A stretch of 64,000 bases of DNA, from positions 558,001-622,000 of the forward strand of contig JAXLVB010000002.1 in NCBI GenBank assembly GCA_046329195.1. The letters run 5' to 3'. Position 1 is the stretch's first letter. Every line of letters begins with the position of its first letter. The stretch comes from JAXLVB01 sp046329195 (lineage in GTDB: Bacteria; Bacteroidota; Bacteroidia; Cytophagales; Spirosomataceae). The notes beneath the pieces were generated by a model. It made no database searches and was not told where the DNA came from. It worked only from the letters and a program-made list of their open reading frames with translations. The position numbers were made by a program, and so were the translations under genes. Positions 25,571 through 34,869 of the stretch are shown one piece after another.

Positions 25571-28500
25571 CTACTTAAACGCAATCTGCTTGGTGTCGGC
25601 TTCCACTACTTTATTGAAAAAGTCTTTCAGTTGTGCATAATCCGCTGGAGCAACAAGGTCTTGTTTTTGGCGGAACTCTCTGACTGCAATCAGTTTACCA
25701 TTTTCGACCTTAAACGTAAGGCTGTATTCTGCCGCTGGACACGATGCCTTGACCGAAGCAGGCACTTCGATGAGTTTTTTGCCGGTTGGGAGTTCGATAC
25801 TAATGGTTTCTTTGAACAACTCGGCAGGCATAGCCGACCACATCAAGAACGGATAAAGGCGTTTTTCTTCTGAAACAAAATCCAACGATTTTAATCCCTC
25901 TTGCCAGGGGAGCTTCATGATGCTGATGCCCGCCACCTCGCCAATTTCCTTGCTCACTCGATACGAGTACCACGAACGAGCCGTGTCGGTACGGGTTTCG
26001 AGGTTGTCGTAGCCAAAATCCAGCAGTTTTACCTGATTGCTGTAATCAGAGGCAATGGACTGTTGCAGGGTTTTTTCTTGGGATTCTCGGCCTTTGCTGG
26101 CATTATTGGCTCGTAAATCGGCGGCCCAGTCGCCTGTACGGGTGTTTTTGGTTGTAATGACCAAGTCTTTGCCATCAACTTTAATGACTGACGACCGCAC
26201 AATGGTGTTGGCCGGACGATCGGGGGTGTTGAGTTGCATGAGTGAAGTGGGCTGACTTTCGCCCTCTGCCGGAATCAATAGCGCATTGGTGTGGAGGAGC
26301 GAGGTGCCAAGCGTTCCAAACGACAAGTACGGGTTGGTCAACTCAACAAAATAGGTCTTGCCTTCAGTTTGAAACCGAGCGATGCAATGGTTAAAGTCAA
26401 TACTTGGTAATGACAGATGGTGGTCGCCGTTGTCACGGGTGTCAATGAGGACTAAATTGGCTTTGAGGCCAACCTCTTTGCACATGGCCACAAATAAGGT
26501 AGAAAGGTCTTTGCAGTCGCCGAGTTTGGTGCTAAGGGTACGAGAAGCCCGCTGAGGTACCAGTCCACTCTGCCGAAAGGCTACGCTGCTGTAATTGATA
26601 GTGTTGAGGATATAATCGTAAATGCGTTTCGCTTTTTGTAAGTCCGTGAGCTTGGGGGCATTTTTAAACAATGAAGCAACGGTTTCTTTGACTTCAAAAT
26701 CAGAACGAGCTTTGGTGGTAGCCAAATCGGCGTACCATTTTCCGATAAAATTCCAGTCGGGCATGTTGCTGATTTTGAGGTTGATACCTGCGTCTGACAT
26801 CACAGGCATGAAGTTTTCGCCAGTTATACCCGGGTTATCTCGCAATTCCCAGACGTATTTTTTGTAGTCGTCCACGGTACTGATTTGAGGCGTAATTGTG
26901 GCGTTTTTGACTTCGTACTTAATGGGGGCAGCACTGGGCATCAACAAGCTGTAGCGAGACAAGGTTGAAGGTAGGCCGTAATTCATCAAAAACTCATCGG
27001 CAAAATACCCCAAGAGTTTACCGTTGGCTAAGTTTTCGAGTCGGTACGAAATATGAATGGCGTCACCTGCTTGTAAGTTCGTAAAAACCAAGTAGTTGTC
27101 TTGCGTCTCGGCAGGCACTTTGTTACCGTCGGCTTTTAAGGTCTCGGTTTTGTCAATAATCAGGCGTTGGGTATTGGAGTTAAACGGAATCGTATATTCT
27201 TTCCAGGTTTCGATGCCTGCCTGCGTCAGAATCTTCACTACCAGTTCATTACGCTCTTCGGTGGCGCCTTCTGGATACACAATGCGTTGCATTTCGTTGA
27301 GCAAGATGATGCTGTTATCATTCGGAAACGCCTCTGCTTTGGGGGCATTTTTGAACAAGTCATCCGCATTAGTAGCAGCAAACTGCCCAAATAGGTCTTT
27401 TTTGTTCTCCAACCGTCGCAATGCCTTGTGCGACTCAAACAGCGTTGGCATGTATTGAATGGATTTTCGATAGGCATCTTTAGCTTTTTCCGTTTGGTTT
27501 TGATACTCATAGACCGTAGCCAAGCGCTGCCAAAGGCCGCCAATATAGGGCGCAAACTCCAATGCCTTTTGCATGTATTTTTGGGCATTTTCGTAGTCTT
27601 TGTCTTGGCTGTAGAGGTCGGCTAGTTGGGTATAAAAGCCTACCGCATAGGGGAAGTTCTCGATGCGTTGTAGATATAGCTTTTGGGCTTCTTTCTTGTC
27701 GCCTTGCTTCAGGTAATTGCTGGCTAACTCTTTGATAAACTTGTCGTTGTAACGCTCCTGAATAGCTTTTTTGAGTAATTCATCGGCTTTCTTTTGGTCA
27801 TGTTGGACTTCGGTCAAAATGACGTACTGGAACGTAACGGCTTCTTCGTTGTCGGGATAACGATGGTAGAACTCTTCGCTAAACTTGAGCAGTTCGTTGA
27901 TTTGATTGCGCTTGGCATAGAGTCCAATTTCAACCATATCGGTAAACTCGTTGGTACCATACAACTGTTTATACTGGCTCAAATGACGCTCAACTTGGTC
28001 AAATTCTTCTTTTTTCTGGGCCTCGGCAATGTTCTGTTGCAAGGCAATAACCGAAGTTGGGTCTGAGGTACGGATGTGCTCCTGTTCTTTGCCTGCTTCA
28101 GTTTCGTTGCCATCACGATTGTAAGCCTCAATCAGGCGCATACTCACAAAGGTACTTTGAGGTGCTAAGTCCCTTGCTTTCTGGAGTGTTTTACGAGCTT
28201 CGTACTTTTTGTCATTGCGTAAGTAAGCCTCGGCTAATACCAAGTAATTCAGTAGGTTAGTGGGCTCTTGCTTGATTTTTTGTTCAAAGAACGCCTCTGC
28301 AAAAAACGGCTGAATGGCTGGCATCGTGCCTTGGACCTTGGTGTAAGGCTGTGGAGTAGGAGTAGAGCTAAGCCCTTGAATTGGGTTGCCATTGGCGTCA
28401 GTGAATCGAATCAAGAAATTGGCTCGTCCGGCCTCGCTTTCACCAATTTGAACCAAGACCCGATTATAGCCCTTTTGTAAATGTACGGGCTGTGCATAGA

Positions 28501-29332
28501 TGTCCAAGTCACAGTTACGTTCTTCGGCTACGGAGGTGATGAGCTGGTCGTTGACCCAGATTTTTAAGGAACCAGAGCAACCCGAACGCATGATGGCATT
28601 GACTTCTTGGGGACTTTGTACCCACGTTTGGGCGTACATGATGGCATTAGAGGCATCAAAATAATACGTGAGATCAAACCAACGATCCGAGCGCTCGGCA
28701 GGTACATTAAACCACTTGACAGGAGCACCATACTGATGCGTAAACGTAGCGGAGGCTTCGGGGTGTTCTAATGCCCCAAACGATTTGTTGAAGCCATTGG
28801 CCGAGATATTATCGAAGGTACCTAATACCTGCCAGTTGCCGATAGAACCAATCCCCGCAAAGGCTTCATTGGCTTCTTTAAATTTTCCGATGTTTTGATA
28901 ATGGTCGCCAATGGCAGCATACACCATGGCTCGTAGTGTACCGTTTGCTCTGGGGTCTTTCAGAATTTGTTCAATAAAAGCTAATTTGGCAGGCTTACGC
29001 TTGCCGTTGAATCCCTCCAGAATGATCGGCGTTGACCACAGGGCATACACGTAAGGATAAGGGTCAGTAGTATTACTAAAAAAGGTCTGGAAGTTTTCAA
29101 AGGCTTTATCTCCATTGTTTTCAGACCAATAGACAAATGCCAGCGCCAACGAAGCCTCTGCCTTGGTGTCAGGCGACTGGGCGGCGGAAGTAAAAAACGC
29201 CTTGGCCTCGGTACGTTTGTTTTGATTAAAAGCTTCCCATCCTTTTTTGAGGGCCTCTGGATTCGCCTGAGAAGCCGAAGAAACAAAAAAAGCACCGATG
29301 CTAAACAGAACAGCAAAAAATGTTGATTTCAT
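25571..29332 (-). CDS. large exported TPR / DUF3857 / transglutaminase-like protein
   Basis: 1253 residues with a signal peptide cut near SQA-NPE. Order seen: TPR-like repeats (about 25-160), a jelly-roll-like segment (about 170-310; GSLKIWVNDQLITSV, KGYNRVLVQIGE), many TPRs (about 350-620), a DUF3857 beta domain (about 680-860; EYTIPFNSNTQRLIIDKTETL), a transglutaminase-like core with GDCKD (Cys940) and DFNHCIA, and a C-terminal DUF3858-like beta domain. The DUF3857-transglutaminase pairing is typical of Bacteroidota periplasmic proteins, probably binding or cutting peptide or cross-link substrates. It is 42 bp upstream of the GH95 gene on the same strand and may be co-transcribed. Confidence 0.85.
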   Translation of the reverse strand: MKSTFFAVLFSIGAFFVSSASQANPEALKKGWEAFNQNKRTEAKAFFTSAAQSPDTKAEASLALAFVYWSENNGDKAFENFQTFFSNTTDPYPYVYALWSTPIILEGFNGKRKPAKLAFIEQILKDPRANGTLRAMVYAAIGDHYQNIGKFKEANEAFAGIGSIGNWQVLGTFDNISANGFNKSFGALEHPEASATFTHQYGAPVKWFNVPAERSDRWFDLTYYFDASNAIMYAQTWVQSPQEVNAIMRSGCSGSLKIWVNDQLITSVAEERNCDLDIYAQPVHLQKGYNRVLVQIGESEAGRANFLIRFTDANGNPIQGLSSTPTPQPYTKVQGTMPAIQPFFAEAFFEQKIKQEPTNLLNYLVLAEAYLRNDKKYEARKTLQKARDLAPQSTFVSMRLIEAYNRDGNETEAGKEQEHIRTSDPTSVIALQQNIAEAQKKEEFDQVERHLSQYKQLYGTNEFTDMVEIGLYAKRNQINELLKFSEEFYHRYPDNEEAVTFQYVILTEVQHDQKKADELLKKAIQERYNDKFIKELASNYLKQGDKKEAQKLYLQRIENFPYAVGFYTQLADLYSQDKDYENAQKYMQKALEFAPYIGGLWQRLATVYEYQNQTEKAKDAYRKSIQYMPTLFESHKALRRLENKKDLFGQFAATNADDLFKNAPKAEAFPNDNSIILLNEMQRIVYPEGATEERNELVVKILTQAGIETWKEYTIPFNSNTQRLIIDKTETLKADGNKVPAETQDNYLVFTNLQAGDAIHISYRLENLANGKLLGYFADEFLMNYGLPSTLSRYSLLMPSAAPIKYEVKNATITPQISTVDDYKKYVWELRDNPGITGENFMPVMSDAGINLKISNMPDWNFIGKWYADLATTKARSDFEVKETVASLFKNAPKLTDLQKAKRIYDYILNTINYSSVAFRQSGLVPQRASRTLSTKLGDCKDLSTLFVAMCKEVGLKANLVLIDTRDNGDHHLSLPSIDFNHCIARFQTEGKTYFVELTNPYLSFGTLGTSLLHTNALLIPAEGESQPTSLMQLNTPDRPANTIVRSSVIKVDGKDLVITTKNTRTGDWAADLRANNASKGRESQEKTLQQSIASDYSNQVKLLDFGYDNLETRTDTARSWYSYRVSKEIGEVAGISIMKLPWQEGLKSLDFVSEEKRLYPFLMWSAMPAELFKETISIELPTGKKLIEVPASVKASCPAAEYSLTFKVENGKLIAVREFRQKQDLVAPADYAQLKDFFNKVVEADTKQIAFK

Positions 29333-29419
29333 TAGGAAAATGAGGATACGTAAGTTCTAAAATGGGTAAATGGTTGGGCCGCCACCAATGACTGATAGCT
29401 ACTAACAACCAATAATAAA

Positions 29420-30586
29420 TCAATTCGGATTAAATTCCCAAAAATCATTTTTAAGAGTAGTAGCCCCAACCGACCCTGTTCCTAAATACCCCTTGCTTCC
29501 AATAGCAAAGGCAGCGGGGTATCCTCGTTGAACGCTATTAGAAGTTCGCTGGGTCCAAGCATCGGTAGTGGGGTTATAAGACCAGCATTTTTCGCTGTAT
29601 CCGCCCATTACAAAAACCTTGTTGTCAATCACAAAACTGGCGAGTCCGGTCGTATAATCAGCAGGGAAAGTAGCCTTCTGCGTCCATTTGTCGGTGGTAG
29701 GCTCGTATTTCCACCAATCTTTTAGGTTAGGAAAAACGCCTAAACCAAAATAGATTTCGTTGTTGATGGTCTGGGCAGTGGTTTCAAAGCGAGTCGTGCC
29801 TGGGAAATCGCCTTTTTGCGTCCACTTGTCGGTGGTAGGGTCGTATTCCCATACTTCTTTGTTGATGAACACATATCCTTTGCCAAGAGCAGTAGTTGCC
29901 GAAGCAGTGTTTTTAGCACTACCCGGAAAATTGCTGAGGCGTGTCCAGGTGTTAGCAGTAGGATTAAATTTGTAAAATTCGTTTGAAAAATTCCCTGTAT
30001 TGTCTTTGCCAATACCTACATACGCCACATCACCAATCACAAAGGCTGTGCCACCGTAGAAACCATCTTTCGGATAGTTGAGCCTAGACGACCACTGCGC
30101 CGTTTGAGTGTCGTATTGCCAAAAATTGCTGGTAAATCCTGATGTGCTCGAACTACCGCCGCCGCCAATAAAGCCCTTGGTGCCTATCGAAAAGCCCACG
30201 GCTCCCATGAATCCTGGCGTAACGGGAACATCCTGCTTTTGTACCCAAGTACCCAGCAAGACGGTAAAAGCCGTACTACTCACTCCTTGATTAGTTCCTA
30301 CTTTTACTGTAATAGATCCTGACGTTGCGCCTTGAGGCACTTGGGCCTTAATGAGCGTATCGGTTACCGACGTAATCGTGGCAGAGGTAGTATTAAACAA
30401 AACCGTTACAGCGGAGGCTGTACTGCCAAAGCCAATGCCATAGATTTTGACTTCGGCGCCGGGTCCTTCGCTGGCAGGAAAGAAATTGGCAATCTGCACT
30501 GGCGATTCGGTGACTGGAGTGTCTTTTTTGCAGCCATAAAAGCCGAGTGTCAGTAGAAAAAGCCCTCCCCAAAATTTCATTCTCAT
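29420..30586 (-). CDS. IPT/TIG and kelch-repeat lipoprotein
   Basis: 388 residues. A lipoprotein signal with lipobox LGFYGC is followed by a charged spacer. One IPT/TIG immunoglobulin-like domain (about 31-110; IANFFPASEGPGAEVKIYGIGFG) comes next, then a kelch beta-propeller (about 120-385) with repeated WxxxxxFP, YDPTTDKWTQKGDFPG, YEPTTDKWTQKATFP and YNPTTDAWTQR units. It is probably a surface-exposed binding protein anchored in the outer membrane. ATGs at 30586 and 30582-region are both possible. It is divergent from the NSS transporter gene across 241 bp. Confidence 0.85.
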   Translation of the reverse strand: MRMKFWGGLFLLTLGFYGCKKDTPVTESPVQIANFFPASEGPGAEVKIYGIGFGSTASAVTVLFNTTSATITSVTDTLIKAQVPQGATSGSITVKVGTNQGVSSTAFTVLLGTWVQKQDVPVTPGFMGAVGFSIGTKGFIGGGGSSSTSGFTSNFWQYDTQTAQWSSRLNYPKDGFYGGTAFVIGDVAYVGIGKDNTGNFSNEFYKFNPTANTWTRLSNFPGSAKNTASATTALGKGYVFINKEVWEYDPTTDKWTQKGDFPGTTRFETTAQTINNEIYFGLGVFPNLKDWWKYEPTTDKWTQKATFPADYTTGLASFVIDNKVFVMGGYSEKCWSYNPTTDAWTQRTSNSVQRGYPAAFAIGSKGYLGTGSVGATTLKNDFWEFNPN

Positions 30587-30827
30587 AGGATATTCAGTTA
30601 GTGTTATTCAAAATAAAGCGTTTTACAGCACGTACAGAGCCAGTTTTTTGCGTTGTTCAGCAATCCTTGGGTGCTCGTTACTAAAACACAATGCTACTGA
30701 AAAGACGTATAGAAAGCTAATCTCGTTGTGTTCAACCCAAAACTTTTTACGAATGTTTGCCAATTACGTCGCCATTCTCTATTTTTCAGCATCCTTATTA
30801 TTCACTACCTAACCATTTACACTTCGA

Positions 30828-32498
30828 GTGACAACAAACAAAGAATCATGGGGCTCTAGGATGGGCCTTATTTTGGCGATGGCTGGCAACGCCGTCGGTC
30901 TGGGTAATTTTCTTCGATTTCCGATTCAGGCCATTCAAAATGGCGGAGGGGCTTTTATCATTCCATACTTAGTATGCTTTGTTTTGATGGGAATCCCTTT
31001 GCTCTGGGTAGAGTGGGCCATCGGGCGCTGGGGAGGCCAGCGAGGGCATCATGCTACGCCTTTTATGATGCAAGATATGGACACAAAGCGTCCTTGGTGG
31101 AAATACGTGGGCGTTTTTGGGATTTTTACGAACATCGCCATTGCCGCCTATTATTGCTACATCGAAAGCTGGACGATGGGTTACGTTTGGAAATCCATCA
31201 CTGGGGTTTTTGAAGGACTGTCTGAAACCGAAGTGTCGCAGCATTTTGACCAATACGTGGACGTAGCCAATAAGGGACTTGGCTCCGAAGCGATAATTTT
31301 CTTTCTTTTTTGTATTGTACTAAATGCCTACATCCTGAACAGAGGGTTGTCGCAGGGGGTCGAGTTGGCTTCTCGAATCGGAATGCCTTTGTTGATTTTG
31401 TTTGCGATTTTTCTAGCCTACGAAGGGATCACCCTCCACTATACCGATGCGGTGGGGGTTGTTCACACGGGCGTAGAAGGACTCAATTTCTTGTGGACAC
31501 CCCAGTTTGACTCGCTCACCAACCCCAAAGTGTGGCTGGCTGCTGCCGGACAGATTTTCTTTACACTGGGTTTGGGCTATGGCATGATTCAGTGCTATGC
31601 AGCGTATGTAGGCCATAAAGATGACATTGCCCTCAACGCCATGTCGGCAGGTTGGACCAACGAGTTTGTCGAAGTGGTGCTGGGTAGCTCTATTCTTATC
31701 CCGATTTCGGTAGGATATTTAGGTATTGACCACGTCATTGAGTTAACGCAAAGCGGAGGCATGGGCTTAGGCTTCAGAACTATGCCGTTTTTGTTTCAGC
31801 AATACGGACAGTTTTTGGGGATGTTAGGCGGCATTGCTTTTTTTGGCTTGTTGTTCTTTGCGGCCATTACATCATCGCTGGCAATGGGCTCACCTTGGAT
31901 AGCCTTTATGATTGACGAATTCAAGTGGACTCGAAGTCAGGGCGCTATCACCTTCGGACTGATTCTGTTGGTATTGGGTTTCCCAACGGTTTGGTTTTAC
32001 AACGAAGGCGTGTTGGACGAATACGACTACTGGACAGGTACCGTAGCCTTGGTGGTATTGGCCTTAGCCGAATCCATTTTGTTTGCTTGGATTTTTGGTA
32101 TGAACAAGGGCTGGGACGAAATCACCCGTGGTTCTGACATCCGACTCCCCAAATTCTTCATTCCCGTCATCAAGTACATCACCCCTGTCTTGTTGTCGGC
32201 GGTGTTTTTGGGTTCGCTCATTACCCCTGCCAGTGGCGACTGGGGCACTTCGTTCCATGATTTGATGGCCGGAAATGGATGGACCTTAGACAACGGGGCT
32301 ATTTTGGCTAAATTGTTTCACCAAGATATCAATGCACAAATTGCTGCCGCCAACGTAGGCGAAGATGTATCGCAGTTAGAAGCCAAGAAGACCTACCTTA
32401 ATTTGGCTCGTGGCTTATTGTTGGCTGTGTTCATTGGCATTAGCTATTTGGTGTTTTTGGCTTCCAGAAAGCGCCGTCTCAAAACCACTGATTTTTAA
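30828..32498 (+). CDS. neurotransmitter:sodium symporter (NSS/SNF family)
   Basis: 556 residues starting with GTG. It shows the family's first helix WGSRMGLILAMAGNAVGLGNFLRFP, which forms the Na+ and substrate site, then about 12 membrane segments with FFTLGLGYGMIQCYAAY (TM6 region) and FFGLLFFAAITSSLAMGSPWIAFMIDEF (TM8). Prokaryotic members (LeuT, MhsT, TyrT) import amino acids with Na+. It is followed 33 bp later by a 41-codon membrane peptide, as seen for MetP/MetS. The exact amino acid is unknown. Confidence 0.9.
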   Translation: MTTNKESWGSRMGLILAMAGNAVGLGNFLRFPIQAIQNGGGAFIIPYLVCFVLMGIPLLWVEWAIGRWGGQRGHHATPFMMQDMDTKRPWWKYVGVFGIFTNIAIAAYYCYIESWTMGYVWKSITGVFEGLSETEVSQHFDQYVDVANKGLGSEAIIFFLFCIVLNAYILNRGLSQGVELASRIGMPLLILFAIFLAYEGITLHYTDAVGVVHTGVEGLNFLWTPQFDSLTNPKVWLAAAGQIFFTLGLGYGMIQCYAAYVGHKDDIALNAMSAGWTNEFVEVVLGSSILIPISVGYLGIDHVIELTQSGGMGLGFRTMPFLFQQYGQFLGMLGGIAFFGLLFFAAITSSLAMGSPWIAFMIDEFKWTRSQGAITFGLILLVLGFPTVWFYNEGVLDEYDYWTGTVALVVLALAESILFAWIFGMNKGWDEITRGSDIRLPKFFIPVIKYITPVLLSAVFLGSLITPASGDWGTSFHDLMAGNGWTLDNGAILAKLFHQDINAQIAAANVGEDVSQLEAKKTYLNLARGLLLAVFIGISYLVFLASRKRRLKTTDF

Positions 32499-32531
32499 GA
32501 AACTTGTTGTCAACTGCTTAATTAGAAACGC

Positions 32532-32657
32532 ATGTCCAGTTCAGCCTTTATGATGATGCTCGTCACCGAAGTACTCATCACCGCCATCACGATATACTTT
32601 TTTTATCGAGTCTTTACCTCCAAAGACGACCTAAATACAGGCATCAAAGACCCTTGA
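32532..32657 (+). CDS. 41-residue membrane partner of the NSS transporter (MetS-like)
   Basis: ATG at 32532 opens a 41-codon frame ending with TGA at 32657. The product begins MSSSAFMMMLVTEVLITAITIYFF, one membrane helix, and ends with a polar tail that starts YRVFTSKDD. Size, single helix and position directly after an NSS gene match the small MetS-type subunit reported with the Corynebacterium MetP methionine/alanine transporter. It is an easily missed gene; the role is inferred from context. Confidence 0.7.
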   Translation: MSSSAFMMMLVTEVLITAITIYFFYRVFTSKDDLNTGIKDP

Positions 32658-32696
32658 TTGGGTGTGAAACTCTCAAAACTACTTCTACCCATAGCA

Positions 32697-32734
32697 CCCC
32701 TCTTCAGATGGAGAGGGGCAGGAGGTGAGGTAAA
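32697..32734. repeat. dispersed GC-rich repeat, copy 1
   Basis: CCCCTCTTCAGATGGAGAGG followed by GGCAGGAGGTGAGGTAAA. It contains a short CCCCTC/GAGGGG stem. A second copy with one base change is 52 bp downstream. REP-like elements of this form are common between genes in Bacteroidota. Confidence 0.65.
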
Positions 32735-32785
32735 AATCAACCAGAGTAACGTCTAAAATGCAAAAAAAACACTCATTCCCAATCC

Positions 32786-32823
32786 CCCCTCTTCAGATGG
32801 AGAGGGGCAGGGGGTGAGGTAAA
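32786..32823. repeat. dispersed GC-rich repeat, copy 2
   Basis: Same sequence as the copy at 32697-32734, except AGGAGG reads AGGGGG. It lies directly upstream (8 bp) of the helix-hairpin-helix gene start, so it forms part of that gene's leader. Confidence 0.65.
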
Positions 32824-32830
32824 TAAACCC

Positions 32831-33796
32831 ATGCAACGCTTTATTCATGACTATTTTGGTTTTTCGCAGGTCGAAAACAAAGGGTTTTGGGCTGTGATTG
32901 GAGCTGTATTGGTGTTGCCTTTTACTGCCTTGCTTTCGTATATAGGACTAGACCCAGCTTGGCAATCGCCGTTGGATAACCCGCAAAAAGCCGATAGTCT
33001 GATGGCACTTATTGAGGTAAAGCATCAAGCGGAGAGGCCAAACTATGGGGAGTATGAAAACCACTTTAGCCCCAGCCATGAAGATGATTTTTCTAGTGCC
33101 AAAGCGGTTAAACTCTTTCCATTTGACCCCAACGTAATTTCTGCCGACCAGTGGCAGGAGCTAGGACTTCCGAAGTTTTTGGCCGAGCGGATTGTCAAAT
33201 ATCGCAATGCAGGAGGGAAGTTCAAGAAGAAAGAAGACTTACAGCGGATTTATGGCCTTCGCCCCGAAACGTACGAACGTCTTGCTGCTTATGTACAGAT
33301 TAGCGGAACTCCGGAGGCTTCTTTGCCTGCCGAAATCGCCCCGAACAAAGCAGACGAGGCTATTACCAAAAGTCCTGTTGCCGAAACGAAAACTCCCAAA
33401 ATCACCCAATTTGACTTAAATAAAGCCGATACTACCCAACTGGTCAAGGTGCGGGGGATAGGCGCCAAGTTGGCCTTGCGGATTATCAAATTTCGAGACA
33501 ACCTCGGTGGTTTTTACACCGAAAACCAACTCCGTGAAGTCTTTGGCTTGGATTCAGCCGTGGTGGACGAAACCCTCAAGTACGCCTTTGTGCGCAGCCC
33601 AAGCCTTCGGAAAATCAAGATTAACGAAGTGACTCCCGAAGAATTTCGGCATCCGTATCTGAAGCCTTATGTGGCTAAATCCATCATGGCGTATCGGCAG
33701 CAGCATGGCAACTTTAAGTCTGCCAGCGATTTAGCCAATGTGAAACTGTTGGATGCCAAGACTTTGGAAAAAATCACGCCGTATTTGGAGTTTTGA
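32831..33796 (+). CDS. helix-hairpin-helix (ComEA-like) membrane-anchored protein
   Basis: 321 residues. A membrane helix at about 18-38 (GFWAVIGAVLVLPFTALLSYIG) precedes three HhH units: WQELGLPKFLAERIVKYRNAGGKFKKKEDLQRIYGL (about 107-140), DLNKADTTQLVKVRGIGAKLALRIIKFRDNLGGFYTENQLREVFGL (about 195-240) and a weaker third ending HGNFKSASDLANVKLL. HhH pairs bind DNA backbone; ComEA-type proteins bind incoming DNA in the periplasm. Here a DNA-uptake role is possible but unproven, since no other com genes are present. Confidence 0.85.
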   Translation: MQRFIHDYFGFSQVENKGFWAVIGAVLVLPFTALLSYIGLDPAWQSPLDNPQKADSLMALIEVKHQAERPNYGEYENHFSPSHEDDFSSAKAVKLFPFDPNVISADQWQELGLPKFLAERIVKYRNAGGKFKKKEDLQRIYGLRPETYERLAAYVQISGTPEASLPAEIAPNKADEAITKSPVAETKTPKITQFDLNKADTTQLVKVRGIGAKLALRIIKFRDNLGGFYTENQLREVFGLDSAVVDETLKYAFVRSPSLRKIKINEVTPEEFRHPYLKPYVAKSIMAYRQQHGNFKSASDLANVKLLDAKTLEKITPYLEF

Positions 33797-33825
33797 AGAA
33801 ACCCAGCTTACTAAATAATATCGGC

Positions 33826-34860
33826 TTATGGCAAACCAACCAAAAACTCCCGAAGGATGTTGAGGTATGCTTCTCGCTGCTCTACTGCAATAAAGTGCCC
33901 TGCATTGGGTATAAAGGCCAATCGGCTGTTTTTAAACAAGGCAAGATATTCGCTGGTATAACCCCATTTTTGGTTGTCACATTGCCCTTTTATCACCAAA
34001 ACGGGTGTGTTGAGTACCTTCAACGTAGGCCGAGGGTCATGGATGGCCTCCAAACTCTTCAAGGTCATTACGCTGGCATAAAACCCATTCCCTGCTTCTT
34101 CGGGGCGGATATTGGCTGTATCACAAACGGTTGATTTGTTGACTTCGTAGCTCAAATAGGCCATAAAATCATCCGCTTCTTGGTCAGATGCTAACTTTAG
34201 GCCGAAGTGCGTAGCCAAAAACGCCATCGCTTTGGTACGAAGATTATGGGCTTTTTGATTGCCCTGAGCGTTACTAAAAATCGGATTTCGTAGCGGAAGG
34301 CTATCGGGTGGGTGCAAGGTTGCCAATTCTTGTCGGATTGGAAACAAAGGGCCTGGCGAAGTAAAAACGATTTTTGCTACTTTATCGGGGTACTTGGCCA
34401 CAAAATGGGCCGCCAAAATACTGCCCCACGATTGACCAATCAAAATAACCTTCGTAGTATGGATTTGACCAATGATTTCATGCAAATCAGCAAGGTGCCG
34501 AGCCATCGTGTAATCCCCCAACTCCTCGGAGCGCATGGAACGACCTCCTCCTAGCTGATCGTAGAGATAGACCTCAAACCCTATCTCTGACAGTGCCGAA
34601 AACGTCTCGATGTCTCGGTCGGTAATGTGACCACCTGGCCCACCGTGCAAATAAATAATCGGAATGGGTTGCTTGACCCCCTTGGCTTCAAGGTGTGTAT
34701 AGGCAAGCCGAGAGCCGTTAGATAAGTCCCAATAGCGAGTAGTAGCTCTGGGGCTGAGCGTGTGGCCATGATAACGCCTTGGCACTAGGAGTTGAACCAG
34801 CAACACAACTACACCCACTAACACTACCCCGCAGACTGTCGCTATCACTCGTTTTTTCAT
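33826..34860 (-). CDS. proline-iminopeptidase-like alpha/beta hydrolase
   Basis: 344 residues with an N-terminal membrane anchor or signal (VIATVCGVVLVGVVVLLVQLL). It shows HGGPGG (oxyanion loop), YLYDQLGGGRS, the nucleophile elbow GQSWGS and a late NAGHFIAVEQ with the catalytic His, all as in the prolyl-aminopeptidase S33 family. The cap region (about 180-270) is helical. It is probably periplasmic. It starts 9 bp after the serine hydrolase gene stops, so the two form an operon. Confidence 0.83.
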   Translation of the reverse strand: MKKRVIATVCGVVLVGVVVLLVQLLVPRRYHGHTLSPRATTRYWDLSNGSRLAYTHLEAKGVKQPIPIIYLHGGPGGHITDRDIETFSALSEIGFEVYLYDQLGGGRSMRSEELGDYTMARHLADLHEIIGQIHTTKVILIGQSWGSILAAHFVAKYPDKVAKIVFTSPGPLFPIRQELATLHPPDSLPLRNPIFSNAQGNQKAHNLRTKAMAFLATHFGLKLASDQEADDFMAYLSYEVNKSTVCDTANIRPEEAGNGFYASVMTLKSLEAIHDPRPTLKVLNTPVLVIKGQCDNQKWGYTSEYLALFKNSRLAFIPNAGHFIAVEQREAYLNILREFLVGLP

Positions 34861-34869
34861 AACTAAAAT

